Positions 53,762 to 60,352 of a stretch of DNA of 64,000 bases are shown one piece after another (position 1 is the first letter of the stretch; each line of letters begins with the position of its first letter). The notes beneath the pieces were generated by a model that was not told where the DNA came from, ran no database searches, and worked only from the letters and a program-made list of their open reading frames with translations. Source of the stretch: Maribellus sediminis. GTDB lineage: Bacteria; Bacteroidota; Bacteroidia; Bacteroidales; Prolixibacteraceae. A program made the translations under genes and the position numbers. The DNA lies in the NCBI RefSeq assembly GCF_011799805.1, contig NZ_WXUB01000004.1, positions 310,001-374,000 of the forward strand. Direction: 5' to 3'.

Positions 53762-56700
53762 TCAGAATATTAAGTCAATTCCGAGCATAACTGATTTAAT
53801 TGGAGGATATTCAGTTCCGTTGGAAGTTGAAAGTTCAGGATCCCACAATTTGAAATCAGAAAATGTTAACAGGTTATTTCCGTTGATGTAAATACGACAT
53901 GCTTTAAACAGATCTTTCTTTACCGAAGCCGGAATGTTATATCCAATTTCAATTTGTTTCAGACGCAGGAAGCTCATGTCCTTCTTCCACCAGGTAGAAT
54001 TTGCATTGTTGTTGTAATTTGTAGCATACGACAAACGTGGATAGAAAACATCCTGCGATGGATTTTCTTTGGTCCAGCGGTCGGTATAGTTGGTGAAAAT
54101 ATTTCCCTGAATACCCTGTCCTGATCCCGGAATAAAGTACTCACTTTCGTCGCCAATAAAGCGGTAGGTGTCTCCAACTCCCTGGAAGAATACACTAAAA
54201 TCGAAGCCATGTAACGAAATGTTTCCGCCAAATCCGTACACCATGCGCGGATCGTTGGTTCCGCCAACATAACCCTTGTCTTTTGAGTTAATAACCCCGT
54301 CTTCGTTCCAGTCTAAAATTTTAATGTCGCCCGGGCGAACTTCTGCCAATTCGTTTTGGGGCAACTCAGGCAACAGGTTTCCTGTAGCATCAAAGTCTTC
54401 TACTGTATACAACCCGATTGCCTCATAACCGTACAGTTCGTTTATTGAATGGCCGGTAATGTCCTGATGGGTTCCTTGTTGGCCTGCCGGAACATCATAT
54501 TCCAGAATTTCGTTTTTGGCATAACTTACGTTGGCAAAAAACGAGATGTCGGCTTGGTTTATTTTTTTATTGTAAGTAATTGCAGCTTCACCCCCCCGGT
54601 TTTTTACTTTTCCGAAGTTGGCATAAGGAGTGCTTAACAAACCTGCCTGTGTGGGAACGGTGCGTCGTTGCATAAAAATATTGTCGCGGTATTCATGAAA
54701 TGCGTCCAGTTGAATACGTAATGCAGATCGAATGCTGAACTCAATACCTACGTTCTTTTTTGTTACTGTTTCCCAGGTAAGGTTATTTACCCCTATTTCA
54801 CCTTCTGTAACTCCATCTTTTTGATAGTCGGCAGTATTACCCCAGTGGTAACCGTCGGCTTCGGTATTCATTGTGGTTAAGTAGGCAAACCGTCTTTCAG
54901 AACCGATCTGGTCGTTTCCGGCCTGACCCCATGATGCACGGATTTTCAGGAAATCGACGGTTTCTTTCATGCCTGCCCAGAAATTCTCTTCAGACACCAA
55001 CCAGCCCACGGCAAACGAAGGGAAGAACCCGTAACGTTGCCCTTCGGCAAAGTTTTCCGATCCGTTATATCCGAAGTTAAATTCTCCTACATATTTATTC
55101 TTAAACGAATAGGTGGCACGGCCTGCAATACCCTGGTTACGGAAGGGCTGAATGCCTCCATCGTCGTAACTGCGCTGGTTGAAAAGTAATAATCCTGTAA
55201 GGTTGTGGATGTCGTTAAAAGTATGATCGTAATTTACAATCCATTCCAGGTAAGTTTGGTTGTTTCCATAATCACTTCCTTCTTCGTAGTTCAAAAACTC
55301 AGAACCCGAACTTAATAAAGTCAGCTCCAATTCTCCTTCATCGTCGCGCGTTGTGGCCGGAAGATAATAAGTTGGATTTTTACTGCGCGTTAACGAGCTA
55401 TAGCTGTAGTTGTCGAAAGAAAAAGACAGTTTAGTGCTTAAGCCTTCAGCAATAAAATCGAGTTTTTGTTCTAAGGCAAACAGCGATTCCATTTTACTGC
55501 TGGTATAAACGCCATATCCGTACTGGGTGAGGTAGGCCCATGGGTTTACCCTTGAACTGCGCACCGGAATTTTACCATCGGCATAAATGGCCGGGTGTAC
55601 CATTGGCGGCGTGTCAAAAGCATAGTCCCATACGGTATTTGTTCCGTTCGACTGTTTGCGTAGTTTTTGCAGATATCCACCAACACTCAGTCGCATTGAT
55701 GTAGTTTTTGTCAGGTTCAAATCTACATTCGAGCGCAGGTTGTAACGTGTTAATCCTGTGCTGGTATCGTACGAAAGCGAATTGTCTCTTTTCATGATAC
55801 CATCCTCGTTATACGCCGAGGCAGTGAGGTTATAGCGTAACATGGCCGATCCTCCGTTTACATTCAGGTTTGCCCGGGTATTGTAAGCATGTTCTTTCGA
55901 AATAGCCTTTATCCAATCAACATTCGGATACAATTCAGGATCGTATCCGCTTCGGGTGCGGTCAATCGCCAGTTGCTCGTAATACGGAACTTTAAATTCT
56001 TCGGCAGCCAAATCGTTTAGCAGTTGCATATGATCGGCAGCACCAATAAACTCAGGCATTTGAGTTGGAGCTGTTATAGCACGTTCAACACGTACGTTTA
56101 CCACCGGTTTTTGAATTTTTCCACGTTTGGTATTTACAATAATAACACCGTTTGCCCCGCGAACACCGTACATGGCACTGGCCGCCGCATCTTTCAGTAT
56201 CGAAAATGATTCGATCTCTGAAATATCCAGGTCATCCAGTGTACGCTGAACACCGTCAACCAATACCAAAGGATTGGTACTTCCCGAGAAGGAAGAAATA
56301 CCACGAATCCAGAAATTAGACTGGTTGTACCCCGGTTCGCCCGAACGGGTCACTGCAATAACTCCGGCCAGTTTACCGGCCAACGTATTTGAAATATTTT
56401 TTGATGAACTAATCTGTAATTCTCCCGGATTGATGTTTTGAATAGCACCAACTACCGAAGCCTTTTTCTGTGTACCGTAACCAACTACCATTACTTCATC
56501 CAGGTCGGTGGCTGTTTCTTCCAAAACAATGTCGCGAGGAACTTCATTAACCGAAATCTCCCGGGTTTGCATTCCGATAAAGGAGAAGGTAAGAATAGCA
56601 TCGTCGGGGGCATTCAGGCTGTAAACACCATCGGCATTGGTAACCGTTCCGGTAGATGTTCCTTTTACAACCACTGAAACCCCGGGTAAGGGAATACCTT

Positions 56701-57139
56701 TGTTGTCGATAATTCGTCCGCTAACCGGTTTTTGGTCCTGTTCTGCAGGTTCTTCAAGCTTTGTCTCTTTTTCGGGAACCAGAACAATTTGCCTGTCGAT
56801 TATTTTATAGGTCAGATTGGTGTTATCCAATACTTGTTCCAGAATTTCGTTCACCGATGATTGATCAGCGATCACATCAATTTTTCTTTCCAGATCGACC
56901 TGGCTATCCTTGTAAAAGATGTTAAACTCGCTCTGGTCCTGAATTTTTTCAAAAACCTGTTTCACGGTTACATTCCTTAACAGGAACGAAAACTTGGCAC
57001 TTTGTGAATAAGTAGTGTTGGCAAAAACACTGCTCATTCCAACGAGCAAAAGAAAGATGGTTATCCTCATAATCCGAAGAAATTGGGTACTCACTTTGCC
57101 CCATGAGCAATACGGATACCTCGTTTTACTTTTTTTCAT
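53762..57139 (-). CDS. SusC-family TonB-dependent transducer with STN domain
   Basis: An outer-membrane importer of about 1125 residues starting at 57139 (MKKSKTRYPYC); the frame extends 28 codons upstream through the structured leader, which is unlikely to be translated. After the signal peptide (ending TTYSQ) there is an STN (secretin/TonB N-terminal) domain (FSFLLRNVTVKQVFEKIQDQ; LTYKIIDRQIVLVP), then a carboxypeptidase-regulatory-like domain (VSGRIIDNKGIPLPGVSVVV), the plug (WIRGISSFSGSTNPLVLVDG; LKDAAASAMYGVRGANGVIIV) and the barrel. The STN domain is the part that contacts FecR-type anti-sigma factors, and FecR and ECF sigma genes lie directly upstream. The transporter should therefore both import oligomannosides and signal their presence. 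Confidence 0.94.
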   Translation of the reverse strand: MKKSKTRYPYCSWGKVSTQFLRIMRITIFLLLVGMSSVFANTTYSQSAKFSFLLRNVTVKQVFEKIQDQSEFNIFYKDSQVDLERKIDVIADQSSVNEILEQVLDNTNLTYKIIDRQIVLVPEKETKLEEPAEQDQKPVSGRIIDNKGIPLPGVSVVVKGTSTGTVTNADGVYSLNAPDDAILTFSFIGMQTREISVNEVPRDIVLEETATDLDEVMVVGYGTQKKASVVGAIQNINPGELQISSSKNISNTLAGKLAGVIAVTRSGEPGYNQSNFWIRGISSFSGSTNPLVLVDGVQRTLDDLDISEIESFSILKDAAASAMYGVRGANGVIIVNTKRGKIQKPVVNVRVERAITAPTQMPEFIGAADHMQLLNDLAAEEFKVPYYEQLAIDRTRSGYDPELYPNVDWIKAISKEHAYNTRANLNVNGGSAMLRYNLTASAYNEDGIMKRDNSLSYDTSTGLTRYNLRSNVDLNLTKTTSMRLSVGGYLQKLRKQSNGTNTVWDYAFDTPPMVHPAIYADGKIPVRSSRVNPWAYLTQYGYGVYTSSKMESLFALEQKLDFIAEGLSTKLSFSFDNYSYSSLTRSKNPTYYLPATTRDDEGELELTLLSSGSEFLNYEEGSDYGNNQTYLEWIVNYDHTFNDIHNLTGLLLFNQRSYDDGGIQPFRNQGIAGRATYSFKNKYVGEFNFGYNGSENFAEGQRYGFFPSFAVGWLVSEENFWAGMKETVDFLKIRASWGQAGNDQIGSERRFAYLTTMNTEADGYHWGNTADYQKDGVTEGEIGVNNLTWETVTKKNVGIEFSIRSALRIQLDAFHEYRDNIFMQRRTVPTQAGLLSTPYANFGKVKNRGGEAAITYNKKINQADISFFANVSYAKNEILEYDVPAGQQGTHQDITGHSINELYGYEAIGLYTVEDFDATGNLLPELPQNELAEVRPGDIKILDWNEDGVINSKDKGYVGGTNDPRMVYGFGGNISLHGFDFSVFFQGVGDTYRFIGDESEYFIPGSGQGIQGNIFTNYTDRWTKENPSQDVFYPRLSYATNYNNNANSTWWKKDMSFLRLKQIEIGYNIPASVKKDLFKACRIYINGNNLLTFSDFKLWDPELSTSNGTEYPPIKSVMLGIDLIF

Positions 57140-57151
57140 AAATTTGTTTGA

Positions 57152-57245
57152 TTTATAAATTTTAGGATACATTGCCTGGCGGCAATGTTGATTAATTTTT
57201 ACAGCCTGCAGATGCTGGAACATCTGCAGGCTTTCTCATTTTTAA
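57152..57245 (+). ncRNA. Candidate antisense sRNA over the SusC leader
   Basis: The + strand has a TAAATTTG element (57139-57146, matching TAnnTTTG), then a small hairpin (57170-57187) and a perfect 12-bp hairpin (57203-57232) followed by TTTCTCATTTTT. This would give a stable RNA of about 90 bases complementary to the leader of the STN-bearing SusC gene. Cis-antisense sRNAs in this position, between anti-sigma and susC genes, are known from Bacteroides. No good -33 element was found, so the call rests on structure and position. Confidence 0.35.
57203..57232 (+). terminator. Terminator-like hairpin facing away from SusC
   Basis: AGCCTGCAGATG (57203-57214) pairs perfectly with CATCTGCAGGCT (57221-57232) around a 6-base loop. 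Only the + strand has the U-rich tract (TTTCTCATTTTT) expected of an intrinsic terminator; on the - strand the following bases are GTAAAAAT. Both flanking genes are on the - strand, so it would end an antisense transcript, or else fold in the SusC leader. Confidence 0.6.
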
Positions 57246-57275
57246 AATAAAACAAGTGGTTTTACATAGGCTTAA

Positions 57276-58442
57276 CTAGTTTAGATTTATGATTAGGTTA
57301 TTGTTTTCTTTGTTTATTGAAATTTGAGTGGTTTCAGCTATAATATCCAACACCTCTTCTGCGGTGTTTTTTAAGTTTAAATTTCCCGAAAATGTTTCCT
57401 TGCCAATGGCTGGATTCTGTAATTCAATATTCACATTGTAATAGCGCGAAATCTTTTTTAGAATATTCTCAAGTGGTGCCTGTTCCAGAATCAGGTAGCC
57501 TTCGCGCCACGATAAATAGTTTTTTACCGTTACCTGGGTTTCCTCAAAAGTTTCTTTGTCATTATTGTAAACAATCCGTGTTCCCGGAAGAATTGTTCTT
57601 TTTTCATTTCTGAACAATGTCGTATTATTTGGACTGATCTCTATTTTACCTTCTGCCAGAACGGCACCGCTGGTTTTATCATCTTCGTAAGCATTTACGT
57701 TAAAAACGGTTCCAAGAACTTTTATTTCAAAGTCTTTGGTTTTTACGTAGAATGGTTTCCCATCCATGTGCGTAACGTCAAAAATAGCTTCTCCGTCGAT
57801 GTATACTTCGCGTTTGTTGCCGGTGTTTGTTGCCGGGTATATCAGTTTCGATCCTGAATTCAACCATACTTTCGATCCATCGGCAAGTGTTATGTGCGTA
57901 CGTTTTCCGTAGGGAACAACCAGCGTGTTGAAAACAGGCTTTTTTTCCTCTACCAACTGCGTAATTTTTTGAGTGGAATCGATGGTGATATTTTCGCCCT
58001 TCTCATCGTATAAAATGTTCGATTCTTCTTCGGCGATTAAAACCTGGCGGCCATCCTGCAGAATCAGCTGTGTAGCACTATCGGGTTGCGAAAATTGCAA
58101 GGTTTCAACCATGTTGTTGAAGTCAGTTTTTGTGCTGCTGAGTTGTATCTGCCAAACCGAAAATGCAACAATAAGGAAAGAAGCAGCCACAGCCCATCGT
58201 GCAAGTGTTTTTCTCCGCTTTTCACGGTGGATTGAAAACCTGAGTTGTTTACGTACGTCTTCTTTGTCCTGTAACGATGGCGCTTTTTTATAAGAAGTCA
58301 GAAAGGAATAAATAGTGCTGGCTAGTTGCAATTCTTCAGCTTCCGAATCATTTTTGTTTTCGGTTTTTTCGATGATGGAATCAATGCTGAATTGTTCATC
58401 TGCCAGAATATCGAATGCCTTTTTTACTTCGTTGTTATCCAT
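57276..58442 (-). CDS. FecR-family anti-sigma factor
   Basis: A 388-residue inner-membrane regulator. The N-terminal ~85 residues are cytoplasmic and would hold the ECF sigma factor. One transmembrane helix is visible at about 85-103 (ARWAVAASFLIVAFSVWQI). The periplasmic part contains the FecR domain (VPYGKRTHITLADGSKVWLNSGSKLIYP; EVYIDGEAIFDV) and the C-terminal region (ILEQAPLENILKKISRYYNVNIEL) that receives the STN signal. It lies 70 bases after the sigma gene and 136 bases before the SusC start, the standard order of a trans-envelope relay. When SusC binds its glycan, the sigma factor would be released to raise transcription of the locus. Confidence 0.95.
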   Translation of the reverse strand: MDNNEVKKAFDILADEQFSIDSIIEKTENKNDSEAEELQLASTIYSFLTSYKKAPSLQDKEDVRKQLRFSIHREKRRKTLARWAVAASFLIVAFSVWQIQLSSTKTDFNNMVETLQFSQPDSATQLILQDGRQVLIAEEESNILYDEKGENITIDSTQKITQLVEEKKPVFNTLVVPYGKRTHITLADGSKVWLNSGSKLIYPATNTGNKREVYIDGEAIFDVTHMDGKPFYVKTKDFEIKVLGTVFNVNAYEDDKTSGAVLAEGKIEISPNNTTLFRNEKRTILPGTRIVYNNDKETFEETQVTVKNYLSWREGYLILEQAPLENILKKISRYYNVNIELQNPAIGKETFSGNLNLKNTAEEVLDIIAETTQISINKENNNLIINLN

Positions 58443-58512
58443 TATGCTTTTAATCTACATCTACATAAAGTGGATGGAAGTAAAAACATAGACAAAAAAA
58501 AGAAAAATTTTT

Positions 58513-59127
58513 CTACCCGGTTTGAATTCTGTTTCTGAGTAAAAAAAACAGTAGTATGGAATTAGACGTTTTCCCTTTTTTTATGGCTTTCCGTAGTTCT
58601 TTTAATGCTCTGTATATCATTGTTCTGGCCGATTCAACCGATATGTTTAACGTGTCGGCAATTTCCGGGTAGCTTAAATTGTGTTCAAATTTTAGGGAAA
58701 GTGCTTCCTGTTGTTTTCTCGTCAGTTTTTTCATTACCTCGGCAAGTGCCCTGAAATGCTCTTTTTTTGTTTCGTCGGCAATAATCTCTTCTTCCAACGA
58801 TATAACCGGTGTATCGTTTATAAGAAGCAGTTGCTCGTCGTGCAGAAGCGTTTTTCTTTTTGTCCCTTCTTTATGCAACAGCCGTCTTAAAGAACGTAAC
58901 AGGTAATACTGAATGTTGTCGGTTTCAGAAAGTGTTTTGCGGTATTTGTAAAGATCTAGAAAAAGGTCGTGGATGCAGTCTTTTATAAAATACGTGTCTT
59001 TCGAAAAATTGAGGGCGTAGGAGTATAGTGCGTTGAAATACTGGTCGTAGATACGGTAAAACGCATCATCGTCACCATTCTTAAAACGTTCCCAAAGAAA
59101 ATATGAAGGATTTTCTTTTTTCGCCAT
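58513..59127 (-). CDS. ECF-type RNA polymerase sigma factor
   Basis: A 204-residue sigma-70 family factor of the large Bacteroidota group paired with FecR. Region 2 is at about 12-75 (FKNGDDDAFYRIYDQYFNAL; KDCIHDLFLDLYKYR), and region 4, with its helix-turn-helix, at about 135-190 (LSLKFEHNLSYPEIADTL; VESARTMIYRALKELRK). There is no region 3. The basic, partly hydrophobic C-terminus (NSILLFFLLRNRIQTG) is short and probably of no membrane function. It is the first gene of the sigma, anti-sigma, SusC, SusD, SusE, GH76, GH43 series and should activate the SusC promoter once released by FecR. No TAnnTTTG promoter was found directly upstream. Confidence 0.95.
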   Translation of the reverse strand: MAKKENPSYFLWERFKNGDDDAFYRIYDQYFNALYSYALNFSKDTYFIKDCIHDLFLDLYKYRKTLSETDNIQYYLLRSLRRLLHKEGTKRKTLLHDEQLLLINDTPVISLEEEIIADETKKEHFRALAEVMKKLTRKQQEALSLKFEHNLSYPEIADTLNISVESARTMIYRALKELRKAIKKGKTSNSILLFFLLRNRIQTG

Positions 59128-59416
59128 CTGTCCCTATGCCGTAATTTTCCCTCTAAAATATTGTGCTAATATATATAAAATGATCTTCTAACATCATTGT
59201 TCTGACTATACCTGTCTCATAATGCATAGTCTGTCAGTCCATGTACACATTTATTGAGCGTAATTTCCTTTATCACTATTCACTTATTGAATAAAATCTC
59301 ATCTCATTTTCAACAAAGTGTTTGGGCATTTGGTTTTTAATTTTTCTGAATCAATAAGAACTAAGGAATTAGAAGCAACTGGAATGATAAACCTATTTCG
59401 CTGTTTATTTCTGCAG

Positions 59417-60148
59417 TTATTTGCGCTCGCTCTCAACAGAAAATACGAAACTGTCGCCGCGGTAATAGCCAAGGTTGAATTCAATTGGTCGCTGGTTGTC
59501 ATCATACACAAGCCTGCGCCGGAATAGAATAGGATCGTCATGAGAAATATTCAACTTCTTACTTAAAAATGGTGTTGCTTTAATCGCACTTATTTCTTCG
59601 TAGGATAGCGCAGCCTTTACATTGTATTTTTTCTCTAGAATCTCATATAAGGGATTTGCAAAGTTTTCATCGCTGGTTATTCCCAGTTCCGGATTAAAAT
59701 AGGAGATGAAGTAGACAAACGGGAAGTCTTTTTTACCGCGCAACCGTTCTAAAGTCATCACTTGTTTGTCGGGCTTTATACTGAAAAAGGAACTCACTTC
59801 TTTGCCGGCTGTTTGCCAGCTTACATGAAGTTCAAAATTCTGAACCTGAATTCCCATTGCTTTCATTTCCTGCGAGAAACTATACCAGTTTTTTGCCCGC
59901 CCCGATATTCCTTTCGCGGCCACTTTTGTGCCATATCCTTTCTTACGAACGAGCAATCCTTCGTAAACAAGCTTATTTATTGCTTGTCTCAGTGTGTTTC
60001 TCGATATGTTGAGTTGTTTAGACAGGTCGACTTCATTAGGAAGCAATTTCCCATTTTGGTATTCTTCCTGCTGTATCATTTCCCGAAGAAGCGCTTCAGC
60101 TTGTAGGTGCAGTGGTGTTTGACTTTTATGATCTATGTTCAACCTCAT
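59417..60148 (-). CDS. GntR-family (HutC/UTRA) transcriptional repressor
   Basis: A 243-residue DNA-binding regulator. I use the ATG at 60148 (MRLNIDHKSQTPL), typical of the family; the frame extends 21 codons upstream, through the gene's own promoter region. A winged helix-turn-helix occupies about 12-75 (GKLLPNEVDLSKQLNISR; NTLRQAINKLVYEGLL), and a UTRA effector domain about 90-240 (VMTLERLRGKKDFPFVYF; ILFRRRLVYDDNQRPIEF). UTRA domains bind small metabolites, often sugar phosphates. It is divergent from the GH92 and mannose-6-phosphate isomerase genes, and two palindromes fitting GntR operators lie in the shared gap. It probably represses both directions until a mannose-derived effector binds. 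Confidence 0.92.
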   Translation of the reverse strand: MRLNIDHKSQTPLHLQAEALLREMIQQEEYQNGKLLPNEVDLSKQLNISRNTLRQAINKLVYEGLLVRKKGYGTKVAAKGISGRAKNWYSFSQEMKAMGIQVQNFELHVSWQTAGKEVSSFFSIKPDKQVMTLERLRGKKDFPFVYFISYFNPELGITSDENFANPLYEILEKKYNVKAALSYEEISAIKATPFLSKKLNISHDDPILFRRRLVYDDNQRPIEFNLGYYRGDSFVFSVESERK

Positions 60149-60158
60149 GTTTATACAT
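60147..60158. promoter_or_regulatory. Candidate GntR operator overlapping the regulator's start codon
   Basis: ATGTTTATACAT is a near-palindrome (ATGT-N4-ACAT) whose core GTTTATAC fits the HutC-subfamily consensus GT-N-TA-N-AC exactly. It covers the start codon of the GntR gene and lies 11 bases downstream of a - strand TATCTTTG element, the right place for autorepression. Confidence 0.6.
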
Positions 60159-60169
60159 TTATCTGCGCC

Positions 60170-60177
60170 CAAAGATA
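60170..60177 (-). promoter_or_regulatory. -7 element of the GntR gene
   Basis: TATCTTTG on the - strand matches TAnnTTTG. No convincing -33 element stands at the usual distance. The predicted transcription start falls just before the operator at 60147-60158, giving a very short leader. Confidence 0.45.
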
Positions 60178-60236
60178 CGCTAAACACAATAAAATAAAAT
60201 ATATTCCTCAATATTTTAAGTTTTTAGAAATTTGTA

Positions 60237-60244
60237 TATGTTTG
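60237..60244 (+). promoter_or_regulatory. -7 element of the GH92/isomerase operon
   Basis: TATGTTTG matches TAnnTTTG on the + strand, about 110 bases before the GH92 start codon. The upstream region is AT-rich but lacks an exact TTTG at -33. A GntR-type palindrome begins 13 bases downstream. Confidence 0.45.
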
Positions 60245-60257
60245 CACAAGGAATTAA

Positions 60258-60269
60258 ATGTATGAACAT
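60258..60269. promoter_or_regulatory. Second candidate GntR operator upstream of GH92
   Basis: ATGTATGAACAT has the same ATGT-N4-ACAT form as the site at 60147 and differs from the HutC consensus core by one base (GTATGAAC). It sits 13 bases downstream of the GH92 -7 element, where a bound repressor would block initiation. Confidence 0.55.
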
Positions 60270-60352
60270 ATAGTTTTATTCGTAGGAGTTTTAAATATTT
60301 TTGGTTATCCTATACTGGTTTAACGAGTAAGAAAATAAAAATCAATAATAAT

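Noticed and set aside
57140-57223. Longer N-terminus of the STN-bearing SusC
   Set aside because: The extension runs through two hairpins in the leader and would precede the signal peptide with 28 unlikely residues.
59299-59541. 80-codon - strand frame overlapping the end of the GntR gene
   Set aside because: Overlaps a well-supported gene in another frame and shows no domain.
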